Notes: generated from the sequence alone by a model not told the origin. 46,715 nucleotides of DNA from Methanomassiliicoccales archaeon (GCA_030672365.1 DAOVGM010000023.1:1-46715); one strand, 5' to 3'; shown: positions 1-9,825, counted from the stretch's first letter. Numbers and translations are program-made.

Positions 1-588
1 CTCGTGGGAAACGCCATAGTCTATGTCATCGAGCCGATGGTCAATGACACCGAAAACGAGGGGGTGATTATAGAGATCGGCGTGGAGATGGACCTGCCGG
101 ATGGCTGGATCGGAATGCGCATCTATTGGGCCAACTACACCATAGACGTCAAGACCAACTCCTCTGTGTTGGGAGTGACCTTTGACAAGGACACGATGGC
201 GATTACATTGAGTGTTAGCGGTCCCAACGGAACTATCGGTGCTTGCGAGGTTGTCGTTCCTAAGTCGTTGATGTCTTCTATGTCGAACTTGGAGGTTCAT
301 CTGGACGGGAGTTCGTTAAATTTCGTTTTGACTCAGAACGAGACACATTTCATCGTTCATATCGAGTATGCTCACAGTACGCACAAGCTCACAACCTATT
401 TGGAGGGGGGGCCCATTGTGGGAGGGGAAGAGAAGGCGATGTTTCCGTATTGGGTCATAGTGGTGATAATGGTCAGTGTGATAGCGGTTGCACTACTTAT
501 TAGGAGAAAGGGAGCGATTTCCGAAGGTGGAGAGGACAAAGAGAAAAGACCCGAGGAGGCGGAAAAATCCCAAGAAGGAAAAGAATAG
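1..588 (+). CDS. C-terminal part of a surface or membrane-anchored protein, 5'-truncated by the window edge
   Basis: Frame 1 is open from base 1. The product has a C-terminal hydrophobic helix (PYWVIVVIMVSVIAVALLI) followed by RRK and a charged tail. Confidence 0.6.
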   Translation, partial: LVGNAIVYVIEPMVNDTENEGVIIEIGVEMDLPDGWIGMRIYWANYTIDVKTNSSVLGVTFDKDTMAITLSVSGPNGTIGACEVVVPKSLMSSMSNLEVHLDGSSLNFVLTQNETHFIVHIEYAHSTHKLTTYLEGGPIVGGEEKAMFPYWVIVVIMVSVIAVALLIRRKGAISEGGEDKEKRPEEAEKSQEGKE

Positions 589-712
589 CCTCCAAAGACC
601 GAAGAAACGACATCAGAGCCGCCCCCACAGTCACCAGAGGAGTGAACGAAATAGAATAGGTGATAAATCAGGCCTGAGTTATTTTCTTCTTTAAATCGGA
701 TTTTATGACAAA

Positions 713-1897
713 TCAGAGGAATAGCTCACGAAGGTGCTCTGGCATATTACTAAACAGATCTAAATCCCCATCCCAATCGCGTAATTCATCTTTGTAATTT
801 GTTTCGATATTAGTAATCGCATCCTGCATTCTGACATGGAGTCTTTCGGTACCCTTTCCTTCAAGCACGACAGCCAGAAAAATATACTTTCCATGCTCTA
901 TATGAATCTCAAGCTCACCATATTGAAGCCGCTTGAGTGTTTCTGTTTTATCGCTCTCTGTGCGGAAAGAATCTTTGATGAAAATCTGTACTGCAGAGAG
1001 CATTCCACTAAGGATTGTTTTGTCAATCACACCTTTGTCCTTCCCAACATGAGATATCAAAAGACCCGATTCGTAAATCATAAATACCTGACGAACATCG
1101 TAAAGTCTTTCTGGTTCCATAATCTTTCTTCTTTTGGTGAAATAGACAACAGTGGAAAACCCTATAGCCAGGTAGAAATATGCCATCACGAACATGCTTC
1201 CTGGTATGTTTTCGAGCGTTGAAATGTCGTATGCGGTGATGACCGCATTTATCAGGTCTCCTACTGTGAACAGCAATATGCCCACAGTCAGATAAGCCCA
1301 GTAAAAGGCCAGCTTGCCCTTGCGGTAAACATGAAGGAGTAAGAACAACACCAACAGCAGGACCATGTCGAGGTAAGGGTATGCGATGGCAATGAACTTC
1401 AAATACATGGAAGGAAGCACTAGTGAGTTACCGACGGCATTTCCTATCGGTATCAGAAGGGCGAGGGAAATACTGAACATAAAAAGTGTGATAAGTATGA
1501 GTAGCCTGACATTTGCATATTCAGCATAAGAAAAAAGTGTTTTCCAGCATGTGTATATGAGGGGCATGTAGCAGACGAGCCCAAGGATAAGCGAGAGGTA
1601 GAATAATGAGAGCACGAGACCTGTGTAAGACATTATTACCCAGAGAATTTCTGCTAAGAGTAGTAAGCCAGCAAAGATAAAAAAAGAGTTTGCAATAGAC
1701 CTGAAAGCCTCATCTTTATTATTTTTGCGTGCGATTATAACGAGTGCACAAATTGCACTCAATCCAACTATTGTAAGACCATTGATGTACATTCCTGCTT
1801 CATGCGTTGGAAGTAAAATATGTCCGAAGGAAATCAGTATTATAATGGGGGTTAGCATGAAAATCAAACGTGAAAACTGCTTTGTCTTGAACTCCAT
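713..1897 (-). CDS. Multi-TM (about 7 or more) integral membrane protein with a C-terminal soluble 'DWDGDLD' domain
   Basis: 394-aa ORF with hydrophobic segments over the first ~250 aa. The C-terminal domain (IYESGLLISHVGKDKG...ELRDWDGDLD) resembles a segment inside the 17187-20141 ATPase. Confidence 0.75.
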   Translation of the reverse strand: MEFKTKQFSRLIFMLTPIIILISFGHILLPTHEAGMYINGLTIVGLSAICALVIIARKNNKDEAFRSIANSFFIFAGLLLLAEILWVIMSYTGLVLSLFYLSLILGLVCYMPLIYTCWKTLFSYAEYANVRLLILITLFMFSISLALLIPIGNAVGNSLVLPSMYLKFIAIAYPYLDMVLLLVLFLLLHVYRKGKLAFYWAYLTVGILLFTVGDLINAVITAYDISTLENIPGSMFVMAYFYLAIGFSTVVYFTKRRKIMEPERLYDVRQVFMIYESGLLISHVGKDKGVIDKTILSGMLSAVQIFIKDSFRTESDKTETLKRLQYGELEIHIEHGKYIFLAVVLEGKGTERLHVRMQDAITNIETNYKDELRDWDGDLDLFSNMPEHLRELFL

Positions 1898-2016
1898 AGT
1901 ATCGCATATATTTTCAATCCTAATAAATGTTCTGCGTTCGTAATTTTTAATCCGAATTCGCCTTTCCGTGATTGTTTCTGATTACACTCATCGGTGCATT
2001 GCCTGCCTTGCCTTTT

Positions 2017-2436
2017 TCACAATTTCTCAAGCGCATAATAAAGCTTGATTTCCTCTATTTCCTCGAATATCTTTGGCACGACCTTTACTCTCATTCCTAT
2101 TTTTATGACTTCTGGCTCTGTGTTTTCAAACCACGAGATAAGTCTTCCGCCGCTGTCGAGGTCGATGAGCCCCAACGTGTACGGCGCGATGTCTTCGAAG
2201 CCTGCCGGGGGAGAGTTTACAGTTGTAAATGTCACGAGTGTGCCGGTGGGTTTCGCATCGATGTATTCGAAGTCTCCGCTGAGGCATTTTATGCAGTCAG
2301 CCCTTGGCGGGAATGTCTCCTCGCCGCAGCTCTTGCACTTACTGCCAACCAGCTTCCCCTTATGCAGTTCATCTGCGAATTCCGAGACTTTCGTATACGG
2401 CGTGTAATTGACTTTTCCAAAATACTTGAACGGCAT
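2017..2436 (-). CDS. DUF35 / Zn-ribbon OB-fold acyl-CoA-associated protein
   Basis: MPFKYFGKVNYTPYTKVSEF...GSKCKSCGEETFPPRADCIKCLSGDFEYI: rubredoxin-like Zn ribbon followed by an OB fold. It lies directly downstream of a thiolase. Start placed at the internal Met after an SD (gaggt). Confidence 0.85.
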   Translation of the reverse strand: MPFKYFGKVNYTPYTKVSEFADELHKGKLVGSKCKSCGEETFPPRADCIKCLSGDFEYIDAKPTGTLVTFTTVNSPPAGFEDIAPYTLGLIDLDSGGRLISWFENTEPEVIKIGMRVKVVPKIFEEIEEIKLYYALEKL

Positions 2437-2449
2437 ATTTTTACCTCCT

Positions 2450-3604
2450 TTATGACCTCTTGTAAATGTGCACAAAGCAGTACTGGCCGATTCCACCGAC
2501 ATTGTGCGTCATCCCGATGTCAGCGCCATCCACCTGTCTTTCTCCGCATTCTTCCCTCAACTGCTTCACGATCTCGACTGTTTGAGATGCGCCGGTCGCT
2601 CCGACAGGGTGGCCTTTTGCCTTCAATCCGCCATCGACATTTACCGGGTGTTTGCCTCCGATATATGCCTGCCCATCTTCCTCGAACTTGCCGCCTCCGC
2701 CCTTCTCCACAAAGCCGATATCCTCCAATGCGATAATTTCTGCGATGGTAAAGCAATCATGGACATCCGTGACCTTGATATCATCCGGCCCGACTCCCGC
2801 CATCGCGTACGCTTGCTTGGCGGCAGCCACAGCGCTGGGTATTGAGGTCATGTCCGGTCTGCGCAGAACTGATATCGGGGCGCTGGCACAGCCCAAGCCT
2901 TCAAGCCATACGGGGGTATCGTTATATTTCTTGGCCAGCTCATCGCTCGTGACAATTAACGCACACGCACCGTCCGCATTGGCGCAGCAATCGTATACTC
3001 TAAGCGGATAAGCCACATAATCGGATGCAAGCGCCTTCTCCAGTGTGATCTCCTTCTGGAAAAGAGCGTAGGGGTTCTTCGCGGCATAGTGATGACTTTT
3101 AACCGCGGTCTTGGCCAGCTGCTCGCTCGTGGTCCCGTAGGTTTCCATGTGCTTGTTGGCGTACATCGCATAGTACGCCGGGAACGTGATTCCAAAAATC
3201 GATTCCCACTGGACGTCACCCACCCGCCCCATCAATCCCTGTATCTCCGCGGTGGTGAGCTCGGTCATCTTCTGCACTCCCAGAACAAGAACCGTATCAT
3301 GCAGGCCCGACTTTATTGCCATGTATGCGCTTCTCAAAGCAGCTGAGGATGACGCGCAGGCGGCCTCGGTGAGCCAGGTCGGTTTGTCATTCAGGCCGAG
3401 GTACTCTGTGATCATGCCCGGTAGCGAACGTTGTTTATGATACTCGGGTGACGAGCCCACGATAACGGCATCGATGTCATTCCTGTCCAGGTTGTTCACG
3501 TCATCCAAAACTTCCCTGTAAGCCTCGAATGCCAGCTCCTGGACGGTAGCGTCGCTCCTCCTCCCGAACTTGCCATGTCCTACACCTACAACACCAACCC
3601 TCAC
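2450..3604 (-). CDS. Thiolase / acetyl-CoA acetyltransferase family (SCP-x-like archaeal type)
   Basis: TEAACASSSAALRSAYMAIKSG, NVDGGLKAKGHPVGATGASQ and HNVGGIG motifs. Confidence 0.9.
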   Translation of the reverse strand: MRVGVVGVGHGKFGRRSDATVQELAFEAYREVLDDVNNLDRNDIDAVIVGSSPEYHKQRSLPGMITEYLGLNDKPTWLTEAACASSSAALRSAYMAIKSGLHDTVLVLGVQKMTELTTAEIQGLMGRVGDVQWESIFGITFPAYYAMYANKHMETYGTTSEQLAKTAVKSHHYAAKNPYALFQKEITLEKALASDYVAYPLRVYDCCANADGACALIVTSDELAKKYNDTPVWLEGLGCASAPISVLRRPDMTSIPSAVAAAKQAYAMAGVGPDDIKVTDVHDCFTIAEIIALEDIGFVEKGGGGKFEEDGQAYIGGKHPVNVDGGLKAKGHPVGATGASQTVEIVKQLREECGERQVDGADIGMTHNVGGIGQYCFVHIYKRS

Positions 3605-3613
3605 ATCATCACC

Positions 3614-4357
3614 TCAAATATACTGGCCGCCATCGACTTTGATGACTTCCCCGGTTATGTGTCTTGATTTCTCAGAGCATAAGAATACTACGACATTTGC
3701 GACGTCATCCGATTCAGCCAGTCGACCCAGAACTGTTTCGTCGGTAGCCGTGTCCAGGAATTGCTGGGGTATCTTTTGAGCCATCTCTGTCATGACCATA
3801 CCAGGACAAATGCAATTGACATTTACATTGAACTTGCCGAGCTCCTTGGCCAAAGACTTGGTCAGAGCGATTTCCCCGCCTTTGGATGCAGAATAATTTG
3901 TCTGGCCGAACTTTCCTCTGAGGCCGTTGATCGATGAAATGTTCACGATCTTACCATACCTTCGGTCCTTGAAATGGCCTGCTGCCAGTTTGTTGTAGAT
4001 AAAACAACCTTTGAGGTTTGTGGCGATCACAGTATCGAACTGCTCCTCCGACATCTTCCATATGACACCGTCCCAGTTTATCCCGGCATTGTTTACCAGG
4101 ATATCCAGATGCCCGAACGTCTCCAACACCTTTTCGAACATCTTCTGGGCATCTTCGTAACTGCTGACATCTGCCTTTACCGCCAGGGCATCTCTCCCCA
4201 TCTTTTTGATCTCCTCGACGATCTCTTTTGCCTCCTTGTCGCTTTTCCTGTAATTGATAGCGACATTGCAGCCCTCCCTGGCTAACATTAAAGCTACAGC
4301 CCGTCCGATTCCTCGGGTCCCGCCAGTGACTATCGCACACTTTCCTTTGAGTTCCAT
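3614..4357 (-). CDS. fabG-like: Short-chain dehydrogenase/reductase, 3-oxoacyl-(ACP/CoA) reductase-like
   Basis: MELKGKCAIVTGGTRGIGRAVALML, NNAGIN, YSASKGG and PGMVMTEM motifs. SD AAGGTGA upstream of the chosen ATG. Confidence 0.9.
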   Translation of the reverse strand: MELKGKCAIVTGGTRGIGRAVALMLAREGCNVAINYRKSDKEAKEIVEEIKKMGRDALAVKADVSSYEDAQKMFEKVLETFGHLDILVNNAGINWDGVIWKMSEEQFDTVIATNLKGCFIYNKLAAGHFKDRRYGKIVNISSINGLRGKFGQTNYSASKGGEIALTKSLAKELGKFNVNVNCICPGMVMTEMAQKIPQQFLDTATDETVLGRLAESDDVANVVVFLCSEKSRHITGEVIKVDGGQYI

Positions 4358-4424
4358 TGGTTTCACCTTTAATCGTTGGTGTATACAACCCCCCATATAT
4401 TTAGTTTTTATTTTTACAGTTGAT

Positions 4425-4680
4425 GGTCGAGAACGCCCAAGCTCTTTAGGCTTGGGATGGATCGACCAGTATCTTGGTAAAGAAGGGAATCCGCCGTATG
4501 CTCATCGATAAGTAGTCACATAAACACGAAGCCAAGATACTGGCTTCGGGAATTTGAGCATATGGCTGTTTAAATGTGAACTTCCAGGCCAGGTTCACAA
4601 CGCCAAGTCGTTTCGCAAAACACGTAGTGGTTTGCGTTAAGACGAGCTGTGGCTCGTCTGTTTATGGCCTGGTAGTTTAC
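4425..4680 (+). ncRNA. Structured repeat element copy 1 (three-copy family); candidate ncRNA or IS200/IS605-derived non-autonomous element
   Basis: Stems: GGTCGA(4425)/TCGACC(4462); CCCAAGC/GCTTGGG; GCCGTATGCTC(4493)/GAGCATATGGC(4556); CGAAGCCA/TGGCTTCG; GTGAACT..CCAGGCC(4576)/GGCCTGG..AGTTTAC(ends 4680); GACGAGC/GCTCGTC. Homologous copies at 23792 and 34724. Confidence 0.8.
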
Positions 4681-4756
4681 AGAGAACAAAGGAAAAAGTT
4701 ATAATACAGTTTCATTATATCGGTTTTGTAGCTACATTGTAGTTGGGAGGCCTTTG

Positions 4757-4897
4757 ATGGAAGACACACCTTCTAAATTTGAGGTTTACGGTCAGGAGAT
4801 GATCGAGAAGCACGTGAAAAAGTCTGGCAACAGCGGCAGGATATACCTTCCACCTGATTGGATAGGCAAGAAGGTCAAGATAATAAGGGTGGAGTGA
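4757..4897 (+). CDS. DUF2080-family transposon-associated small protein (AbrB/MazE-like appearance)
   Basis: Not in the ORF track. ATG at 4757, stop TGA 4895-4897: MEDTPSKFEVYGQEMIEKHVKKSGNSGRIYLPPDWIGKKVKIIRVE. The 'VKKSGNSGRIYLP.DWIGKKVK' signature matches archaeal DUF2080. SD GGGAGG upstream. Confidence 0.8.
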   Translation: MEDTPSKFEVYGQEMIEKHVKKSGNSGRIYLPPDWIGKKVKIIRVE

Positions 4898-4904
4898 GGG
4901 ATTT

Positions 4905-5354
4905 ATGACACAAATTTCAGTACGTTCGATGGTGGAGAAAGACATAGACCAGGCAGCCGAAATTCACAGGAAGGTCTTGCGGAAAGGATTGACCCAGGAC
5001 ACATCCTACAATATCGAAGAATTGTTCAAGGCCTCAATTGCCAGCAATCCAAAAACCTGCCTCGTCGGGGAGCTGGACGGTGAGGTCGTGGGATTCATAA
5101 TCGGCAGGGTCAAGGAGTGGAGTTTCGGTGTGGAACGCAGCGGCTGGATAGAATTGATAGAGGTCGACCCAGCTCACATGGGGGAGGGAATCGGCAAGAC
5201 CCTTGCAAAGGACTTGATCGCCTATTTCAAATCAGAGGGCATAGGCGAGATATACACCTCCGTGGGGTGGGACATCGGTGACATCATCGCCTTCTTCAAA
5301 TCGATCGGTTTCGACAAGAGCAGTTTCATCAATCTTAAATTTGAGTCTGATTGA
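4905..5354 (+). CDS. GNAT-family N-acetyltransferase
   Basis: VGFIIGRV, IEVDPAHMGEGIGKTLAKDLI, AFFKSIGF; acetyl-CoA-binding motif A. Confidence 0.85.
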   Translation: MTQISVRSMVEKDIDQAAEIHRKVLRKGLTQDTSYNIEELFKASIASNPKTCLVGELDGEVVGFIIGRVKEWSFGVERSGWIELIEVDPAHMGEGIGKTLAKDLIAYFKSEGIGEIYTSVGWDIGDIIAFFKSIGFDKSSFINLKFESD

Positions 5355-5385
5355 CTTATGAGCATTAGTAAAGAGAGGGATAGAA

Positions 5386-6507
5386 ATGATTGAACAATTC
5401 AAGGAATGGGAAAAGAACAGGCACGAATACGCCAAGGATTGGCAGGAGCGCACCGGAGGTAAAGTGATGGGTTACTTCTGCACATATGTGCCGGAGGAGA
5501 TACTCTATGCAGCAGGGATATTGCCGGTGAGGATACTGGGCAGCCATGAGCCCCAGGACGTTACCGAGCCTCACATCTTTGCTATGTTCTGTCCGTTCTG
5601 CCGCGATTGCCTGGCCCAGGGGCTGAAAGGCAGGTACGACTATCTCGACGGAATAATGATCGCACAGTCCTGTCTGCACATAAGACAGACGTTCTGGAGC
5701 TGGGAGAAGCATGTTGGTGTGGAATACAGCAAGTTCTTCATAATGCCCCACAAGATCCAGAGCAAGGATGCCCCGGAGTTCCTGAGAGGCGAGATGGAAG
5801 ACCTCAAGAAAGAGATCGAGGAATTGACAGGCAAGGAAATAACGGAGGAAGCGCTCGACAACGCCATTGCAGTCTACAACAAGAACAGGGAACTGATGAG
5901 GAAGTTGTACGACCTTCGCAAGGAGCCCAACCCGCCGATATCCGGTGAGGAGGCCATGGAGATCACCATGGCCCAGCAGATGGTGGACAAGGCAGAGCAC
6001 AACAAGGCACTGGAAGAACTGCTGGCCAAACTCCCGTCAAGGACAGACACCCTATCCGGAACAAGGCTGATGATTGTAGGTTCTGAGGACGACGACCTCC
6101 AGTTCCTCAACATGGTGGAAAACTGCGGTGGCTTGTTCGTGATAGACGATCACTGCACAGGAAGCCGTTATTTCTGGAACCAGGTGATACCCGAAGAGGA
6201 CCGATTGATGGCTATTTCTAAGAGATACATAGACAGGCCGCCCTGCCCGTCCAAGGACTGGGAAGAGCGCAAACGCATACCGCACGTGCTGACCCTCGCG
6301 AAGGAATGGGATGTTGCGGGTGCGATAATCATGCAGCAGAAGTTCTGCGACCCGCACGAGCTGGACTTTGTGGCCATAAAGAAGGCCCTCGAGGAGAACG
6401 GTGTGCCCACCCTGTTCCTCGAGTTCGATGTGACAGTACCAATCGGCCAGTTCAAGATAAGGGTGGAGGCATTCTTGGAAATGATCGGAGATGAGGATTT
6501 GTTCTGA
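5386..6507 (+). CDS. bzdN-like: Benzoyl-CoA reductase / 2-hydroxyacyl-CoA dehydratase family subunit (BzdN/BcrC-like)
   Basis: [33 protein letters not shown] and SCLHIRQ motifs; first of four collinear reductase genes. C-terminus ...GDEDLF. Confidence 0.85.
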   Translation: MIEQFKEWEKNRHEYAKDWQERTGGKVMGYFCTYVPEEILYAAGILPVRILGSHEPQDVTEPHIFAMFCPFCRDCLAQGLKGRYDYLDGIMIAQSCLHIRQTFWSWEKHVGVEYSKFFIMPHKIQSKDAPEFLRGEMEDLKKEIEELTGKEITEEALDNAIAVYNKNRELMRKLYDLRKEPNPPISGEEAMEITMAQQMVDKAEHNKALEELLAKLPSRTDTLSGTRLMIVGSEDDDLQFLNMVENCGGLFVIDDHCTGSRYFWNQVIPEEDRLMAISKRYIDRPPCPSKDWEERKRIPHVLTLAKEWDVAGAIIMQQKFCDPHELDFVAIKKALEENGVPTLFLEFDVTVPIGQFKIRVEAFLEMIGDEDLF

Positions 6508-6520
6508 GGAGGTGTATGAT

Positions 6521-7864
6521 ATGGTAGAAGCAGAAGTGAAATACCCGACAGAATCATTAAAGTGCTGGAACAAGGCAAAAGATATCAGAATGAAGTATTA
6601 CCAAGATTACGCAGAGGCCCATGACAAAGGCGGGCTCAGGTGGGCTGGCGGGGCCTGGACCTTCGATGCGATCCCAGCAGGCCTTGGGGATGATGTATAT
6701 CCGATAACCAGTGAGCCATACGGCGCATCAATCGCGTTCGACAAGGAACTCTCATTGGAATGCATGGAGGCAACCGAAGTAAAGGGCTACCCCAGAGACT
6801 TGTGTTCCTACATGCGCAACTACTGGGGCTCGATACTTACGGACAAGTTCGCATTCGGATACAAGGACGGAGAATTCATGCCCAGATTTGCAGGTGCCGA
6901 ACCCCTGCCGTTCCCGAAACCCGATTTCCTCTGGCAGGACCACATATGCTGCTCGCATGCCAAGTGGTACCAGGTTGTGTCAGAACTCGAAGGTGGGATA
7001 CCAACATACACAGTGGACAACGCTGTAGGGCCAGCTCACGAGATCAATGATAGAAAAATTAAGTTCGTTGTTGAGCAGCTAAAGGAAGGCATCACATTTC
7101 TGGAGAAGACCACTGGCCGAGACTTTGATGATGAACTTATGTACAAGGCCATAAGGAATCACTTTGTTTCAACATCGAAGTGGGCCGAGATCTGCGAGCT
7201 GAACAAAGCCATTCCAGCACCACTGGATGAAAAATCCATCTACTCGCTCTATGTGTTCGGCACTCTTCAAAAGGCAGGGCAACAGGTGGCTGATTTTTAT
7301 GAAAAAGACCTTCTTCCGGAAGTACAGGACAGGGTCAGAAGAGGCATCGCCGCAGTCCCGACCGAGCGTTTCAGGGTGATGTCGGACACACAACCGCCGT
7401 GGAGTTTCCTCAAGGTGTTCAGATATCTCGAGAAGTTCGGTTGCGTTTCCGTCGGTTCTCTATACACCTTCGGGCTCATCGGCCAATGGGAAATAAAAGA
7501 GGACGGCACCTGGGGTCCGATGCCTATTCCGGACGTGGAGTTCTCCGGCAGAGACCAGGCTCTCTACGAGTATGTGAAATACGAATTGAACAAGCCGGAA
7601 TGGCAGCATTTCTATTCCTGTCATATCAAGAGCGACATGATGGTCAGGATAGCCAGGGAGTGGAAGCTCGATGGCGCGATGCTCCATTACAACAGAGGTT
7701 GCGAGGGCTTGAGCATCGGAATTGCGGAAAACAGACTGGCACTTCTCGATGCAGGCTTTCCGGTAATGGCATTCGAAGGAAATAATGCGGATGAGAGGGA
7801 ATTCGACGAGGCCAGGACAAAGGCCAAGATAGACGCGTTCATGGAAACACTTGGAGCAAAATAA
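6521..7864 (+). CDS. bzdO-like: Benzoyl-CoA reductase family subunit (BzdO/BcrB-like)
   Basis: HgdB-family sequence ([60 protein letters not shown]); follows the BzdN-like gene. Confidence 0.85.
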   Translation: MVEAEVKYPTESLKCWNKAKDIRMKYYQDYAEAHDKGGLRWAGGAWTFDAIPAGLGDDVYPITSEPYGASIAFDKELSLECMEATEVKGYPRDLCSYMRNYWGSILTDKFAFGYKDGEFMPRFAGAEPLPFPKPDFLWQDHICCSHAKWYQVVSELEGGIPTYTVDNAVGPAHEINDRKIKFVVEQLKEGITFLEKTTGRDFDDELMYKAIRNHFVSTSKWAEICELNKAIPAPLDEKSIYSLYVFGTLQKAGQQVADFYEKDLLPEVQDRVRRGIAAVPTERFRVMSDTQPPWSFLKVFRYLEKFGCVSVGSLYTFGLIGQWEIKEDGTWGPMPIPDVEFSGRDQALYEYVKYELNKPEWQHFYSCHIKSDMMVRIAREWKLDGAMLHYNRGCEGLSIGIAENRLALLDAGFPVMAFEGNNADEREFDEARTKAKIDAFMETLGAK

Positions 7865-7871
7865 TGGAGGA

Positions 7872-8657
7872 ATGAAGATGATCACAATGGGAATAGACAT
7901 GGGAGCGAAGACCATAAAAGTCGTGATACTGAAAGACAACGAAATCATTGGAAAATCCATCGTGGTGGCAGGCTTTGAGGTGGAAAAAATGGCCAACGAG
8001 GCGATCGACAAGGCCCTGAGCGAAGCCGGCATTACGAGGGACGACATATCCAAAACAGTCTCGACTGGTGCTGGTGAGAAACAGGCCCCCTTCTACGACG
8101 AGACTAAATCCGTGGTGGGCTGTGATTCGCTCGGAGCGGCATTTCTTCATCCGCCTGTCAGATGCGTCATAGATGTCGGCGCGGAAGAGGGCAGGGGAAT
8201 GAGATGTGACGAGACCGGTAAGATACTGGACTTTGAGGTCAATGAGAAATGCGCGGCCGGTGCAGGAGCTTTCACAGAGGCAATGTCCCGAGCATTGGAA
8301 GTGCCACTTGAAGAGCTGGGCGCCCTGTCTTTGAAGGCGACGGAGGACGTCCCGATGAACGCTCAGTGCACTGTATTTGCGGAATCTGAGGTCGTGACGA
8401 TGGTACACAACAACGTTCCGAAGGAAAACATGGCAAAAGCAGTTCACGACGCAATGGCCAGCAGGATAACTTCGATGGTCAGGAAGATAGGCTTCAAGAA
8501 AGATGTGGTCCTCATAGGCGGTGTGGCAAAGAACGTCGGTTTTGTGAGCTCTCTCAATGCTGACCTTGAACTTGAAGTCGTTGTACCAGAAGAGCCGGAG
8601 TTCGTCGGAGCCCTGGGCGCGGCATTGGCCGCGGCCGGCTGGAAAGGAGGTGCATGA
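7872..8657 (+). CDS. bzdP-like: BadF/BadG/BcrA/BcrD-type ATPase (activase) subunit, BzdP-like
   Basis: ASKHA phosphate motif GIDMGAKTIKVVIL, KCAAGAGAF, QCTVFAESEV and GGVAKN; start after GGAGG. Confidence 0.85.
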   Translation: MKMITMGIDMGAKTIKVVILKDNEIIGKSIVVAGFEVEKMANEAIDKALSEAGITRDDISKTVSTGAGEKQAPFYDETKSVVGCDSLGAAFLHPPVRCVIDVGAEEGRGMRCDETGKILDFEVNEKCAAGAGAFTEAMSRALEVPLEELGALSLKATEDVPMNAQCTVFAESEVVTMVHNNVPKENMAKAVHDAMASRITSMVRKIGFKKDVVLIGGVAKNVGFVSSLNADLELEVVVPEEPEFVGALGAALAAAGWKGGA

Positions 8658-8658
8658 C

Positions 8659-9525
8659 ATGACGGAAAAACAAGAGTTATGGAGATGGACAGAATCGAGA
8701 TGGACCAATCCAGATATAGATTGGAAGGGAAAATTGATCACCTCGGGTGTGGACGTGGGCTCGGTAAGTTCGCAGGCGGTCATATTGGCAGATGGCGAGC
8801 TCTATGCCTATTCCAACATGAGAACCGGTTCGAACAGCCCGGATTCGGCAATGAATGCAATAAACTGGGCAATGGAAGACACAGGTCTTACGCTGGACGA
8901 TATAGCTTATACTGTCGGCACGGGATACGGGCGGGTCAATGTGCCCTTCAGCCAACGCGCCATCACCGAGATCGCGTGCCATGCCAGAGGGGGCAACCAC
9001 ATGTACGGCCCAACTGTAAGGACAATCCTGGACATGGGCGGTCAGGACTGCAAGGCCATACACTGCGATGAAAAGGGCAAGGTGACTAACTTCCTCATGA
9101 ACGACAAATGCGCAGCTGGCACTGGTCGGGGCATGGAGGTTTTTGCAGACCTCCTTGGCGTGTCGATCAATGATATAGGGGAACTTTCTCTTGATATAGA
9201 CGAGGAGCCTCCACCGGTAAGCAGCACGTGTGTGGTCTATGCAAAGACAGAAGCCACCGGCCTTCTCAGGGAAGGTTGGCCGACGAACAAGGTACTGGCT
9301 GCTTACTGCTCGGCGATGGCCCACAGGATAATGACCCTCCTGGAGAGAATTGGCGTCGAGAAGGACTTTGCAATAACCGGCGGGATAGCCAAGAACAAGG
9401 GCGTTATTACCAGGCTGCAGAAAGAGGTAGGGACAACGATATTGGAGACTGAATACGATACTCAAATCGCCGGCGCCCTGGGTGCGGCCCTGTTTGCAAA
9501 AGCACTGAAAGAGAAGGGGAAGTAG
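8659..9525 (+). CDS. bzdQ-like: BadF/BadG/BcrA/BcrD-type ATPase (activase) subunit, BzdQ-like
   Basis: RWTESRWTNPDIDWKGKLITSGVDVGSVSSQAVIL, DMGGQDCK, KCAAGTGRGMEV, TCVVYAKTEATG; ATG at 8659 after AGGAGGTG. Confidence 0.88.
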   Translation: MTEKQELWRWTESRWTNPDIDWKGKLITSGVDVGSVSSQAVILADGELYAYSNMRTGSNSPDSAMNAINWAMEDTGLTLDDIAYTVGTGYGRVNVPFSQRAITEIACHARGGNHMYGPTVRTILDMGGQDCKAIHCDEKGKVTNFLMNDKCAAGTGRGMEVFADLLGVSINDIGELSLDIDEEPPPVSSTCVVYAKTEATGLLREGWPTNKVLAAYCSAMAHRIMTLLERIGVEKDFAITGGIAKNKGVITRLQKEVGTTILETEYDTQIAGALGAALFAKALKEKGK

Positions 9526-9537
9526 GGAGATGAAAAC

Positions 9538-9825
9538 ATGATAGCAAACTACGGATACAAGGACGGCTCCGGGGAATACTTCATAACGATCGACACCGAC
9601 AAGTGCAACGGTTGCAGAGACTGTGTGACTGCCTGTCCATATGGGGTGCTTGGCGTGGGGCCGGATGAGAACGACCCGCTGTCCGATGATGAAGTGGCTT
9701 TTGTCACCGAGGCGGAGAGAAAGAAGATAAAGTACACTTGCGCTCCCTGCAAACCGACGACCGACAGGCCCCAGCTCCCCTGTGTGGCAGCCTGCAAGCC
9801 AGGTGCAATATCACATTCCTGGTAA
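9538..9825 (+). CDS. Ferredoxin associated with the reductase (BzdM-like)
   Basis: CNGCRDCVTACP plus a second Cys set C-APC...CVAACKPGAI. Confidence 0.85.
   Translation: MIANYGYKDGSGEYFITIDTDKCNGCRDCVTACPYGVLGVGPDENDPLSDDEVAFVTEAERKKIKYTCAPCKPTTDRPQLPCVAACKPGAISHSW

Noticed and set aside
668-694. TCAGGCCTGA palindrome followed by a T-rich tract between convergent ends
   Set aside because: Stem too short (3-4 bp with a loop) for a confident terminator; possibly a T-tract terminator only.
1972-2736. 254-aa + strand ORF opposite DUF35/thiolase
   Set aside because: Cys/Arg-rich shadow translation of two clearly conserved minus-strand genes.
4425-4680. Structured elements considered as tRNA, RNase P RNA, SRP RNA or CRISPR repeat
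   Set aside because: No tRNA cloverleaf or CCA-type T-loop, no recognisable RNase P or SRP signatures, no regularly spaced short repeats. Three dispersed copies do not fit single-copy RNAs.
7872-8657. BzdP-like ATPase has DVGAEEGR where other activases have DIGGQDTK, considered as an inactivated ATPase
   Set aside because: Such a variant is plausible for the non-identical alpha/delta-type subunit of class-I reductases. Without an alignment it is not evidence of novelty or inactivation.
7839-8783. 314-aa minus-strand ORF opposite bzdP/bzdQ; similar long antisense ORFs at 8677-9465, 36357-37544 and 15243-15875
   Set aside because: They overlap well-supported conserved genes and their translations show no family features.
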